A stretch of DNA of 64,000 nucleotides from Pseudomonas sp. 7SR1 (GCF_900156465.1 NZ_LT707064.1:5781001-5845000), one strand, 5' to 3'. Positions 43,025-52,741 are shown, counted from the stretch's first letter. The notes: generated by a model not told the origin, from the letters alone. A program made the numbers and translations.

Positions 43025-43385
43025 CACCTCCACTTCACGTCGCGGCGGTTTACCGTCGCGGCGCTGCCGCGTGCAATCCCAAGCCAGGCGAATCGCCAGA
43101 CCTCCGTCGCTCGACGCCTGCATCATGCCCGCATCTACATTTCACCCCGTTGATTTTCCAAGCGTTTTTTCCGTATTGAACGGACTGGCACGAGTTTCGC
43201 TCTAAATACCCTCAAACACGCCATGTCCGGCGGGTGACAGGCATTGAGGCGAGACCTGCAGCCATACAGGGAAAGCAGACTAGACTCAACTCAGTGCCTT
43301 ACGGGATTGATGGACCAGTACGATACGCAGCCTGGCGCTGCCTCGCCCACCCTGTCGGGACAGATTTTGCAGGGGCTTACGCCAT
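43025..43385. other. Intergenic region before the diguanylate cyclase gene
   Basis: 361 nt with no recognisable gene. Near the yciK stop a 10-nt direct repeat CGTCGCGGCG occurs at 43038 and 43054, followed by a small CGCGGC/GCCGCG hairpin that may end the upstream transcript. The rest presumably carries the promoter of the following gene; no strong promoter match was seen. Confidence 0.5.
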
Positions 43386-44312
43386 ATGAAAACGCCCACC
43401 CAGACCAATACGATTGACTTCGACAGCGCCAAATTGCAGCGCCTGGGACTCGGCCAGCCGTCACCCTTGGCGACACGGTCCGTCACGCTCCAGCAACTGC
43501 GCCAACAACTGGGCCAGCAATTGCAGACGAGCCTGGAGCCGCAGCGGGTCCTGGGCCTGTTCTTCCGTGAAGTCCAGCGGCTGGTGCCATTGGATGCACT
43601 GGCCTACCAGCACAAGCCCAGCGACCTGCGCATGGAGTTCGGCCAGCGTGGGCACCACGTGCTCAGCTACAACTTGAGTCATGAAGGCGAAGATCTGGGC
43701 GAGCTGATATTCCGGCGCAATCAGCGCTTTACCGACCCCGAGCAACAAGACCTCGAGTCCGTGATGTCGACGCTGCTGTTTCCGTTGCGCAACGCCCTGC
43801 TCTACCGCGTAGCGACCCAGAGCGCCCTGCGCGATCCCTTGACCGGCACCGGCAACCGCATCGCCATGGACCAGACCCTGGAGCGGGAAATCGACATGTC
43901 CCGGCGCCATATGCAGCCGCTGTCGCTGTTGATGCTCGACATCGATCATTTCAAGCGCATCAACGACACCCACGGCCATGGCGTCGGCGATGAAGTACTC
44001 AGGACCGTCGCCGAGTCGATCAAGCAGCAATTGCGCAACGTGGACATGGTGTTCAGGTTCGGTGGCGAGGAATTCCTGATCCTGCTTTCCAATACCAGCC
44101 GGGAAGCAGCGGCCATGGTCGGCGAACGGCTGCGGTATGCCGCTCAGGTGCAGGATTATTTCGTGGCGGGAACGAGGATCGAGCTGACGGTCAGCCTCGG
44201 CTGTGCAACGCTGCTGCCGGGCGAGTCCGCCGAAAGCCTGTTGCGACGGGTCGACAGTGCACTGTATGTGGCCAAGCGCGAGGGGCGGAACCGGCTGGCG
44301 ATGGCGGGTTGA
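43386..44312 (+). CDS. Diguanylate cyclase (GGDEF domain)
   Basis: 308-residue cytoplasmic enzyme that makes cyclic di-GMP from two GTP. The GGDEF domain spans about 145-305, with the active-site motif GGEEF at 226-230 and a complete inhibitory site RNVD at 217-220, so product inhibition is expected. DPLTGTGNR and LMLDIDHFKRINDTHGHGVG are also intact. The first 140 residues look like a GAF-type or related sensor fold without membrane segments; its signal is unknown. Confidence 0.93.
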   Translation: MKTPTQTNTIDFDSAKLQRLGLGQPSPLATRSVTLQQLRQQLGQQLQTSLEPQRVLGLFFREVQRLVPLDALAYQHKPSDLRMEFGQRGHHVLSYNLSHEGEDLGELIFRRNQRFTDPEQQDLESVMSTLLFPLRNALLYRVATQSALRDPLTGTGNRIAMDQTLEREIDMSRRHMQPLSLLMLDIDHFKRINDTHGHGVGDEVLRTVAESIKQQLRNVDMVFRFGGEEFLILLSNTSREAAAMVGERLRYAAQVQDYFVAGTRIELTVSLGCATLLPGESAESLLRRVDSALYVAKREGRNRLAMAG

Positions 44313-44340
44313 AAGGCCGCCGGGGAACGACACTCGCTGC

Positions 44341-44380
44341 GGGCCCTGGCCGTCAACCTCCCCGTTGACGGCCAGGGCCC
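44341..44380. terminator. 17-bp perfect hairpin between convergent genes
   Basis: GGGCCCTGGCCGTCAAC (44341-44357) and GTTGACGGCCAGGGCCC (44364-44380) are exact complements around a 6-nt loop. It lies between the convergent diguanylate cyclase and undA genes. No long T-tract is present on either side, so it is best seen as a shared 3'-end structure or terminator. Confidence 0.75.
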
Positions 44381-44391
44381 CTTACGGGCGA

Positions 44392-45183
44392 TCAGCTCCC
44401 GGCCAGCGCCAGGCGCTCACGGGTGGAGGAGACTTTTTCCTGCTCCAGTTGCATGCAACGCTCCAGGAACAGATACATGTAGTCATAGCTCTTGCAAATG
44501 GCCTGGCGCAGCTCGGCCTGCAAGGCCCTGCTCGGGTTCATGCCCCCTAGCGTGCAGATGATCTCCAGGGCTTCCCAAGGGTGGGCATCGTCGTACTGCG
44601 CATGCATCTTCAGCCATTTCATGGCGCGCTTGCGTTCTTCCTCGGGGAAGGCCGCGGCATAGACGCCGCTGGAACATACCAGCGCCGACCACTCACCGGT
44701 GGCCCCTTCGATCGCATAGTTGGTCGCCGCGATGGCCACTATCAGCGAATCGGACGAGCTGGTGTGCCAGCACCAGTGACTCAAGGCATGCAGTTCGGGG
44801 GGCACCTGCTGGGCTTGCAGGTCTTCCAGCGTGACGCCATGGGCCGCACTCCAGTTCACCCAGTAGTCGGCATGGTTGAGTTCGACACGAATGTTGCGCA
44901 TCAGCCAACGACGGGCCATGTCCTCGCCAGGGTGGCGGGCAAAGCGGGTCTTGGTAAGGTTCTGCGCCATGTACAAGGCGAACTGTTCGACGACCGGCCA
45001 ACCACCGATGAGGTAGTGGCGCATGGTCCTGGCGCTGAGCTTGTTATCACGCATGCGTTGATACAGCTCGTGTTCGACAACCCGGCGCTTGCTCTCGCTG
45101 CAATCGATAATGAGCTGTTGTGCCCATTTCGGATAGCTGGTGGCGTCCATGAGCGGGCCTGTTCGGTTGAATGTGTCGATCAC
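44392..45183 (-). CDS. undA: UndA, medium-chain fatty acid decarboxylase making 1-undecene
   Basis: 263-residue non-haem iron oxidase of the TenA/PqqC-like haem-oxygenase fold. In P. protegens Pf-5, UndA turns lauric acid and O2 into 1-undecene. Length and register agree with that protein: the iron ligands E101 and H104 fall in VELNHADYW, E159 in NYAIEGATGEW, and H194 in WLKMHAQYDDAHPW. It starts MIDTFNRTGPLMDATSYPKW. Volatile 1-undecene is released by many pseudomonads and affects fungi and oomycetes. The gene stands alone, convergent to a diguanylate cyclase. Confidence 0.92.
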   Translation of the reverse strand: MIDTFNRTGPLMDATSYPKWAQQLIIDCSESKRRVVEHELYQRMRDNKLSARTMRHYLIGGWPVVEQFALYMAQNLTKTRFARHPGEDMARRWLMRNIRVELNHADYWVNWSAAHGVTLEDLQAQQVPPELHALSHWCWHTSSSDSLIVAIAATNYAIEGATGEWSALVCSSGVYAAAFPEEERKRAMKWLKMHAQYDDAHPWEALEIICTLGGMNPSRALQAELRQAICKSYDYMYLFLERCMQLEQEKVSSTRERLALAGS

Positions 45184-45229
45184 TGTCGGGCTCCTTTTGA
45201 TTGTGATTTTTTACGGATCAACAAGAGGC

Positions 45230-47689
45230 TCAGCGGAACGTGCCGGGGGCCTTGAATAACAACGGCTGGGGCCGGGCCGGCCTACATTGCAACGTATCAC
45301 AGGTAAACAATTGCGGGCGCTCGATCACATACCCTTGAGCGTAATCCACGCCAATCTCCAGCAGTGCCTGCTCGATCTGGGCAGTCTCAACGAACTCGGC
45401 AATCGTGCGCTTACCCATGACGTGGCCGATGTGATTGATCACTTCGACCATTGCACGGTTAATCGGGTCGTCCAGCATATCCTTTACGAAACTCCCGTCG
45501 ATCTTCAGGAAGTCTACAGGTAAATGTTTCAAGTAAGCGAACGAAGACATTCCGGCACAAAAGTCATCCAGAGAGAAATAGCAACCCAACCCCTTGAGTT
45601 CATTGATAAAGCGGATCGCACTACCCAAATTCGAAATAGCGCTGGTCTCGGTTATTTCAAAACAAATCATTTCTGGCGGGACTGAATAAGCCGCGAATTG
45701 TTTACGCAGGAAATCAAGGAATGCCTGATCTCCGATAGTAGTGCCTGACAGATTTATCGCACACATGGCCATGGGGCCTTGGGGCGACTCATTCAGGCAC
45801 TGGCGAATGATCCTGAAGACGTTTTCCACCACCCAACGGTCCAGGGAAGTCATCAGGCCGTAACGCTCGGCGGCCGGTATGAAGCTGTCCGGCAGGATCA
45901 TCCGCCCGGCTTCGTCATGCAGGCGCAACAGGATCTCGATATGTCCACCACCGTGTTCCCCCGGCCCCAGCGCGGCGATTTCCTGGGCATAGAGACAGAA
46001 ACGGTTTTCCTCCAGAGCCATGTGCAGGCGCTGGACCCAGGCCATTTCGCCGAAGCGCAGGGACAGTTCCGAATCGTCGGCGTGATAGACCTGAACCCGG
46101 TTGCGGCCCTTCTCCTTGGCCATGTAGCAGGCCATGTCCGCGGCACGCAGGGACGCCTCCAGCGTCGTCGGGTTCTGGGCGATATGCACCAGCCCGATGC
46201 TCACGGTGGTCACGAATGGCCGGCCCTTCCAGACGAAGTGCAGGTTCTGCACGGTCTGGCGCAGTCCTTCGGCGATCTTCTCCGCAGCGTCCGGCGCGCA
46301 GTTCTCCAGCAGGATCCCGAATTCATCCCCACCCAGACGGGCCAATGTATCGTTTTCCCGCAGCCCCGATTGCAGCAAGGCACAGATATGACGAAGCAGC
46401 TCGTCGCCTGCCGCATGGCCACAGGTGTCGTTGACCAGCTTGAACTGATCCAGGTCCAGGAACATCAAGGCATGCCGCCCGGACTGGCGCGTCAGGTTAT
46501 GCAAGGCCTGTTCGAGGCGATATTCGAACTCCCGGCGGTTCGCCAGGCCAGTCAAGGCGTCGTGGGTGGCCTGCCAGGACAGGTTGGCGATGTACTGACG
46601 CTCCTGGGTCATGTCGTGCAGGACCAGCACGGCGCCGCTGACCTTGCCGGCATGGCGGATTGGCGCCCCTACGAGCGTTACCGAAACGGTACTGCCATCC
46701 AGCCGCTGGATCAGTTTGGAATGCTCGCTGCCCCCGCCGAGCCGCCCGCTGAGGATGTGCTCGATCAGGGTCAGGCCTTCGGTCTGGGCGTTGTCGTCCA
46801 GCAGATTGAACAGCGCGGCCAGGGGCAGCCCGGTGGCGTGCTCGGCTTTCCAATGGGTCATCGCCTCGGCCGCGGGATTCATATAGGCAATGGCGCCCTC
46901 GACATCGGTAGTGATGACCCCGTCGCCGATGGATTGCAGGGTGATCTGTGCCCGTTCCTTCTCCACTTGCAGCGCATTGGCGAAAACCTGCCGCTGGGCC
47001 AGCAGTTTGTGGGTGCGCAACAACGCCAGGACAATCAGCCCCAGGGCGGTAGCGAAGTTGGTCACCAGCAGCAGACGCAGGATAAAGCGCGACCCCTCGC
47101 CCAAGGCGTCGCTGAACGCCTTGGCAGCCGGGGTGACGGAATCGTTGATGGCAAAGATTCGTGCCTTCCAGCCGCGGATATCGATGTCCGTGGCCTTGCC
47201 CTGGGAAATGCTCTCGTGCATCTGCCGGGCGACGTTGTTCAGTTCTATCAGGTAACTGTCACCCACCGTCCAGAGGTCGATGGCTTCTTCCAGGTAACTG
47301 AAGTGGCGAAAATTCAGGTAGAGCCAGATCAGGCTGGAGACGTCGTCCGGGTGATTGCCTCCCTTGAGAATGCCTGCCCGCGCCGCCTCCAGGTCCGGTG
47401 GCTGGCGATCCAGCGCCACCCGCAGTTCATGCCCGCCTTCGGGCACGGCGATGGCCAGCTGGTATTTGCGGAAAATCGCCTCGTCGCGGCTGTCGGCGTA
47501 GAGGTTCAGGTAATAGATCGCGTCTTTCTGCCCCTTGGACCAGAGGCTTTCCCCGGCCACATAACCACGAACCGCCGACAATACGTAAAGACTGACGCCC
47601 CCCAGCAAGGCCTGAAACAGAACAACGGCGATAAAAGGCCATACGATGCCCAACAACCGGGGAGTTCCGAGAGTCCGCGCTTGATTCAT
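45230..47689 (-). CDS. Membrane PAS-GGDEF-EAL cyclic di-GMP protein
   Basis: 819-residue inner-membrane protein. Helix 1 (about 13-38) and helix 2 (about 205-230) bracket a periplasmic sensor. Then come a PAS domain (about 245-365), a GGDEF domain with intact LGGDEF near 455 and an inhibitory RxxD site just before it, and an EAL domain from about 560. The EAL domain has EILLRL, ICFEITETSAI, FSLDDFCAGMSSFAYL, LKIDGSFV and IAEFVET, so both the synthetic and the hydrolytic sites look complete. Signal and net activity cannot be read from sequence. The start lies about 290 nt from the divergent toxin-like gene. Confidence 0.92.
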   Translation of the reverse strand: MNQARTLGTPRLLGIVWPFIAVVLFQALLGGVSLYVLSAVRGYVAGESLWSKGQKDAIYYLNLYADSRDEAIFRKYQLAIAVPEGGHELRVALDRQPPDLEAARAGILKGGNHPDDVSSLIWLYLNFRHFSYLEEAIDLWTVGDSYLIELNNVARQMHESISQGKATDIDIRGWKARIFAINDSVTPAAKAFSDALGEGSRFILRLLLVTNFATALGLIVLALLRTHKLLAQRQVFANALQVEKERAQITLQSIGDGVITTDVEGAIAYMNPAAEAMTHWKAEHATGLPLAALFNLLDDNAQTEGLTLIEHILSGRLGGGSEHSKLIQRLDGSTVSVTLVGAPIRHAGKVSGAVLVLHDMTQERQYIANLSWQATHDALTGLANRREFEYRLEQALHNLTRQSGRHALMFLDLDQFKLVNDTCGHAAGDELLRHICALLQSGLRENDTLARLGGDEFGILLENCAPDAAEKIAEGLRQTVQNLHFVWKGRPFVTTVSIGLVHIAQNPTTLEASLRAADMACYMAKEKGRNRVQVYHADDSELSLRFGEMAWVQRLHMALEENRFCLYAQEIAALGPGEHGGGHIEILLRLHDEAGRMILPDSFIPAAERYGLMTSLDRWVVENVFRIIRQCLNESPQGPMAMCAINLSGTTIGDQAFLDFLRKQFAAYSVPPEMICFEITETSAISNLGSAIRFINELKGLGCYFSLDDFCAGMSSFAYLKHLPVDFLKIDGSFVKDMLDDPINRAMVEVINHIGHVMGKRTIAEFVETAQIEQALLEIGVDYAQGYVIERPQLFTCDTLQCRPARPQPLLFKAPGTFR

Positions 47690-47981
47690 GAGGTCCCTGT
47701 ATAGGCTCGTCGACCAGCCTAAAGACCGATCATTCCAACAAGACTAGGAGGCGCAGCAGTTCCTCGCAAGAGGCCGGACATCATTTAACGTCCCCGTCTC
47801 TCGAATGCGTGAAATCTCGTCGATGCCTGTCACAGGCACTAACCGGAAAAGTTACAAAACACCGGGGCGCCATATATATCTACCACCACTGTTTTTCCCT
47901 GATTGATGGGATAGGGGACTGCTCCGGCCGGCACTTTTGAAGTGGGCCTGGAGCCCCTTCGTTTATCACCAGGGACTCTTT

Positions 47982-50900
47982 ATGCACCCGTTGCCCTCGT
48001 TCGATCTTTCAATGAATTCTCCACAGCACCAATGGCCCTCCCAGGCCCAGGCGCATCAGGGCCTGCTGGCGGAGTATGACGCGCTGTTGGCACTTGTCCG
48101 AAACAATGAAACACCCACGGACAAGTTCATCGACAGACTACTGACACCCCAACCCTGTTCTCCCATGGCCCTGGAAAACGCAATCGGCCAGCAGGCACTG
48201 CGAGCGCTGATGGAAAACAAGGATTACCAGTCACTGTGCGCCACCCTGGACGCTTCATTCAATGAATTGACCGTGATATTGAAGGACGGCCAGGCCCATT
48301 ACTTCGCACGCAAGAAGAACGACACCACCGTCATCCGGCTTGAACTCGACAAACAAACCGCTTGGAAAGAGTTGTTGGCAAACATCGAAAAGTCGGCACT
48401 CCGACTGGCTGGAAAGATTCGCTTCGATGGCCAGTTTTCACTCGCCAGAATGACCCGGTTCTATGGCATTGCGGCCTGGGATCCGCAAGATGCCCAACAA
48501 CGCCAGGCCACCCTCGACACCCTGGAAGAGAAACGCGCTCGCCATTCATTGGGGCTCTGGCACGGCATCAGGCTCGACGAACCGAACCTGGAACCGACAC
48601 CCGCGCAAGCGATGGACGACCGCCTGGTCATCGAAACAGTGCGTCAATTCCTGCCCACGCCGCAGACATCCCTGCTGGACTATCTCGGTGCCCGGGATAT
48701 CACCCGCCTGGCAACACAAACGCTCCGCGCAAAACCGTCGGTGTACCTGGAGCAAATCCTGCTGTCGCCAAGGGCCCAGGCGCTGGCCGCCAGGCTGCTG
48801 CTGGCCCTGGACTGGTTCGGCGGCAGGGACGGCGAGAACAGCGCTTCGGGAATACGTACCGGCTTGCTGGTCAAGGCCCTTCGCCTGTGGATCACCTCGG
48901 TTCCGACCGCAGACCCGGAGGGCATCGCTGGCTACCGCTGGCAAAAGTCAGCCCATTGGGGCAAGAGCTACCAGGAAATCCAGGCCGGCTTCGAAACACA
49001 CCTGGTCGCATCGGGGCGCGCCACGTCGGTGAATGAATCCATTCTGATCGCCGGCCTTTTCCTGCCGTTGTTCCCCTTGGAGTTCCAGGTTCGCGATATA
49101 CCGCCGCAACTGCCCTACCGAAGCTCCACTGTCTGGGTGAATTTCGTCCACGGGGTTCACCTGGCCCAGGCGATCGATCCTCTGTTGCTGCAACGCCTGG
49201 ACTTCCAGCAACTGGTGGACCTGCCCATCAGGCAGGCCATTGCAGCGACAGCCGAAGAACTGAAACTGATCACCCTGACCCGATTGAAACCGATGCTGGA
49301 ATGGGCCCTGACGAACGGGTTGATTGGCTATAGGGAGGATGCCAACTATCCGGCGCAAGACATACAGGAGGCCGCGAAGAGGCTCGACTCCGAAGTCGAA
49401 AGCCTGAACCGCGCTATCCGCTGGCTTGATAGCCCGCCCCCCGAACGACTGAACATTGCCAGGGCGAAGATGGCCAGGGTTTTTGGCGAGAGCCTGTTCG
49501 TGTCGGACGGCCGCAAGCTGGTCAAGGAAGCGAACGCCTTCTATACCGCACCGCAACTTCGGCTGATGGCGCCTATCGGCAGGCCCGCGCCTGACGCGTA
49601 TTCATTCGTGGATGTCTATGCCTCCGGGCAGCTTCAGGGAAAAAGATGGTTCATCACCGGGCCGGATGGGAAATACTCGACGAACGCCTGGTTGAGTATC
49701 GACGACGACCGAACCGTGCAGAGCAATCTGCCGTGGCCGGATCTGTCCGCCATTGCCCTCGAGCGCAGAACATTGCCGGATATCGAGGAGACATTTGCCA
49801 CGCACTTCAAGATCTACCTCAACCTGATCAGAAACGCCTACCGGACATTGATCGCCCATCAACTCGCCTCTCTTCCCCTGGCCGACCGTCATGCGCTGGA
49901 GTATGGATCGGTCAAGGTCTACACCTTGAGACAAGCGATCATGGGAACCGAGGCGGCGAACGAGTCGGAAGACAAGAAGCGCCCACTGCGTGCGCGTAAC
50001 GGCTTCGTCCTGGCGGCGACACGGGACAGCCGCACCTCCTATTACGAAGTCCTGCCCCGCGCCGGCGTGATCCGCCGCCGACCGGATATCACCGAGCAAC
50101 ACCTGGGCGGCGAGCTGAAGACAGAGAAATGGCGAGTCAGCCGCGGCTCTTCCGTAAACGCGAGCGTAGTGCGTACCAAAATCCTTCCTTTCGATTGGGA
50201 CGCCCATGTAAAGGGCACCATTCCCGCTGCCGATAGGCAATGCCAGGCCATCCTGGATCAGTTGGGCGACACCCTTGAGCCGATGGAACGCGATGATGAC
50301 AGCGCCTTGCCCCGCACATTGGAATCGAAAGTCACCCAAAGGATCACTCAACACATTGCCCAGCACCTGCTGTTCGTGGATGAAAAGGAACTGCACGACA
50401 GTTGTTATGGCGCCACGGAGTTCGACCATGAAAAAGCCAAGCGCAAGAAAGTCATCGACCTGACCAAAATGCTCGTACCTTTCTGGAGCAGTATCGAAGA
50501 CCTCAGCTCAGGCGATCGCGATCGCCTGGTCAGTGGTGCGTTTGGCCTGTTCATCGACTTCGCCTCGTTTGTCCTTCCCATCGGCAAATTCGCCTCGGGC
50601 TCGCTGAAGCTGATCCGGACGGTGGGCAAATGGAGTTTTGGCGAAACGTTGCCCGCCTTCGCGAAACTCACGGGCACCTTGCTCAACGCAACGCTCAATC
50701 CCCTCGATGCAATCCCATCCCTGTTTCAAGCAGGTGGCCAGAGTGCATACCGGCTCGGGAAAAAAGGCTATTTCAACCTGAAGGTCCTGAGCGGCAGAGC
50801 CGGCCACTACGATTTTGTAAAAGGCATGTCCCAGGCCACGGATCCGGGAAGATGGCGACCGCTGGCCAACCATGACCAGCTCGGTGCGGTGCGCGGGGTC

Positions 50901-52688
50901 GATGATGTCCTGGTACGCAACGTCGGGGCGTCCGGCAAAACCGACTACCGCTTGATCGACCCGTTTTCCGACAAGCCTTACGGCCCATCCCTGTCCAAGG
51001 ACGTGCCCGAATTGTCCCTGGGCCGCTCCCACTACAACACCCTGGCCCGCACTGACACCGATGTCATTGTCGAGGTCCCGCAAAGAAGCCACATACGCGA
51101 ACAGCTCGAAGTCGACGGCAGCCGTACGCTTTATCTGGATGACGTGCCCTATCGCCTGGCGGACGGCACCCTGCGTCGCGCCAGTCAGCTGGATGCCAGT
51201 GAAACCCTCAGGAAACAACCATGCCGTGTCCGTCGGGCTCCCGATGAAATTTGCAAGACCCGGTATGTCCTGCAGGACAAGCCTGCCGAGCGTCCACCTT
51301 CGGGAGAGTTCAGCGCGGAGCCGAGCTGGGCGCCGTGGTTCGGCGATACGACGCTCTATCCCTCCATACCCAAGTCGGCCAACGACCGGGCGCTGTTGGC
51401 GTTCGAGGGGAAAATCTATGAGCTCAAGGGCGGCAAGCTCAATACCTACAAAGGACGGCCGGAATGGATCGGCCTCACCAGCAAGACCCCGATTCCCAGG
51501 GAAACCGTCGATGCGACGCTGGAATTCCAGACCGGCCTCTATGGAGGGATCAGAGTATCCGGGACGGCAGAGGGCATCGATGACACACACGTGACCGGCG
51601 CGCTCATCATTCGATCCATCGACGAGAAATTCAATTACGTCTTCACCCGCCTGAATTTCGACGATTACTACATGACGAGATTACCGTCCACCGACAGCCT
51701 CGAGGGCCCGTTGATCCTGAAAAAGCTGGGCCCCGAAGACCTGATGCCAGGCACGCCCGGCGAGGAGCTCCAAAGGGTCTACATCGGCTCGCTGAACGCG
51801 AACAACGCTGCAAGGATCTATGGAAGAGACCAGGTCGAACTGGCGCTGGACAAGATCGATGAAATTTCGATTCCCATCGGTGCCCCTGTCCATCCGCCTT
51901 CCAATATGAAGTGGGTGAAGGTCAATACGTATTCGGCCGAGGCCGTGCTTTTCGATCGCCGGACAAGAATGATCGTGGCCGACCTGCCTACCGGAGCGGC
52001 CGTGTGGAAGCCTTCCAGGCAGGCACCCGAGGCGTTGCAAAAGTCGACAGCGAATATCTTCGAGGCTTTGTTTACGGACCCGTCCATCGCCGTTGCCCCG
52101 CAATCGGCGACCCGTCCTGTCACCATCGACGACGCCATGCGGGAGTTGCAGAAAATCCTCCCGACGCAAAACCCCAAGAACATCGCCTTCGCCAGCGTCA
52201 CCACCGCCTCGGGGAAAAATGAAGTCTACGTCAGCGTTTCCGGCATCGAGGACTATACCCGGCACCTGCCACTGTTCAAATCCAGCAATGGCTTGAGCGA
52301 AATCACCTTGAACGACGTCAGCTATTTCAACGTAGACGCCATCAGGAATCCCATCGATCCCGCAGCCCTTAGCCTCAGCCCCGACGGGAAGCTTTTGGCG
52401 ATTCCCCACTTGATGGATGCGACGGGCAGTTCCGGTTCGGACAGGCTGGGCCGCATCACGACCGCAGACAGTGAAAGCAAGCTGATCGGCTACATCAGTG
52501 AAAAGTATCCGGATCCTGGGGACATCAAGTCCATCACCGTGGCGACCACCTTGCCGCCCTGCGAATCCTGCTCGATTGTCATGAAGGAATTCGGCCACGA
52601 GCGCGGCGCCGATGCCCTGAATGTCATCTGGGGGCAACGCCGCAAGCGTCCGGCCACGGAGCTTGGCACGTCAACCGATTCAGACTGA
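47982..52688 (+). CDS. Large toxin-like protein, DUF6543/dermonecrotic-toxin type with deaminase-like C-terminus
   Basis: 1568 residues, no signal peptide. The long N-terminal and middle parts resemble the large Pseudomonas proteins labelled dermonecrotic toxin domain/DUF6543; LASLPLADRHALEYGSVKVY and the hydrophobic stretch GAFGLFIDFASFVLPIGKFA are examples. The last 90 residues look like a cytidine-deaminase-fold toxin domain: TADSESKL gives D1496 and E1498, and PPCESC gives C1527 and C1530, the zinc and catalytic set of the nucleic-acid deaminase superfamily. The closest style I know is the XOO_2897-like toxin family. The ATG at 47982 follows AGGGA; an earlier TTG would add 15 residues. 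No immunity-like gene follows. Function and delivery are inference. Confidence 0.7.
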   Translation: MHPLPSFDLSMNSPQHQWPSQAQAHQGLLAEYDALLALVRNNETPTDKFIDRLLTPQPCSPMALENAIGQQALRALMENKDYQSLCATLDASFNELTVILKDGQAHYFARKKNDTTVIRLELDKQTAWKELLANIEKSALRLAGKIRFDGQFSLARMTRFYGIAAWDPQDAQQRQATLDTLEEKRARHSLGLWHGIRLDEPNLEPTPAQAMDDRLVIETVRQFLPTPQTSLLDYLGARDITRLATQTLRAKPSVYLEQILLSPRAQALAARLLLALDWFGGRDGENSASGIRTGLLVKALRLWITSVPTADPEGIAGYRWQKSAHWGKSYQEIQAGFETHLVASGRATSVNESILIAGLFLPLFPLEFQVRDIPPQLPYRSSTVWVNFVHGVHLAQAIDPLLLQRLDFQQLVDLPIRQAIAATAEELKLITLTRLKPMLEWALTNGLIGYREDANYPAQDIQEAAKRLDSEVESLNRAIRWLDSPPPERLNIARAKMARVFGESLFVSDGRKLVKEANAFYTAPQLRLMAPIGRPAPDAYSFVDVYASGQLQGKRWFITGPDGKYSTNAWLSIDDDRTVQSNLPWPDLSAIALERRTLPDIEETFATHFKIYLNLIRNAYRTLIAHQLASLPLADRHALEYGSVKVYTLRQAIMGTEAANESEDKKRPLRARNGFVLAATRDSRTSYYEVLPRAGVIRRRPDITEQHLGGELKTEKWRVSRGSSVNASVVRTKILPFDWDAHVKGTIPAADRQCQAILDQLGDTLEPMERDDDSALPRTLESKVTQRITQHIAQHLLFVDEKELHDSCYGATEFDHEKAKRKKVIDLTKMLVPFWSSIEDLSSGDRDRLVSGAFGLFIDFASFVLPIGKFASGSLKLIRTVGKWSFGETLPAFAKLTGTLLNATLNPLDAIPSLFQAGGQSAYRLGKKGYFNLKVLSGRAGHYDFVKGMSQATDPGRWRPLANHDQLGAVRGVDDVLVRNVGASGKTDYRLIDPFSDKPYGPSLSKDVPELSLGRSHYNTLARTDTDVIVEVPQRSHIREQLEVDGSRTLYLDDVPYRLADGTLRRASQLDASETLRKQPCRVRRAPDEICKTRYVLQDKPAERPPSGEFSAEPSWAPWFGDTTLYPSIPKSANDRALLAFEGKIYELKGGKLNTYKGRPEWIGLTSKTPIPRETVDATLEFQTGLYGGIRVSGTAEGIDDTHVTGALIIRSIDEKFNYVFTRLNFDDYYMTRLPSTDSLEGPLILKKLGPEDLMPGTPGEELQRVYIGSLNANNAARIYGRDQVELALDKIDEISIPIGAPVHPPSNMKWVKVNTYSAEAVLFDRRTRMIVADLPTGAAVWKPSRQAPEALQKSTANIFEALFTDPSIAVAPQSATRPVTIDDAMRELQKILPTQNPKNIAFASVTTASGKNEVYVSVSGIEDYTRHLPLFKSSNGLSEITLNDVSYFNVDAIRNPIDPAALSLSPDGKLLAIPHLMDATGSSGSDRLGRITTADSESKLIGYISEKYPDPGDIKSITVATTLPPCESCSIVMKEFGHERGADALNVIWGQRRKRPATELGTSTDSD

Positions 52689-52720
52689 AACCAGGCGCTA
52701 TTGAAAGTATCTCTAGACGA

Positions 52721-52741
52721 AGGCCAGGCAGTGCCTGGCCT
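52721..52741. terminator. Hairpin between the toxin-like gene and the ABC exporter
   Basis: AGGCCAGGCA (52721-52730) and TGCCTGGCCT (52732-52741) are exact complements around one base, so the loop opens to about 3 nt. It lies 33 nt after the toxin-like stop and 14 nt before the end of the convergent ABC gene, and probably serves both. The T-tract is weak. Confidence 0.65.

Noticed and set aside
45779..47704. 641-codon open frame opposite the GGDEF-EAL gene
   Set aside because: Shadow of a high-GC gene. The sense product has intact PAS, GGDEF and EAL motifs; the antisense one has none.
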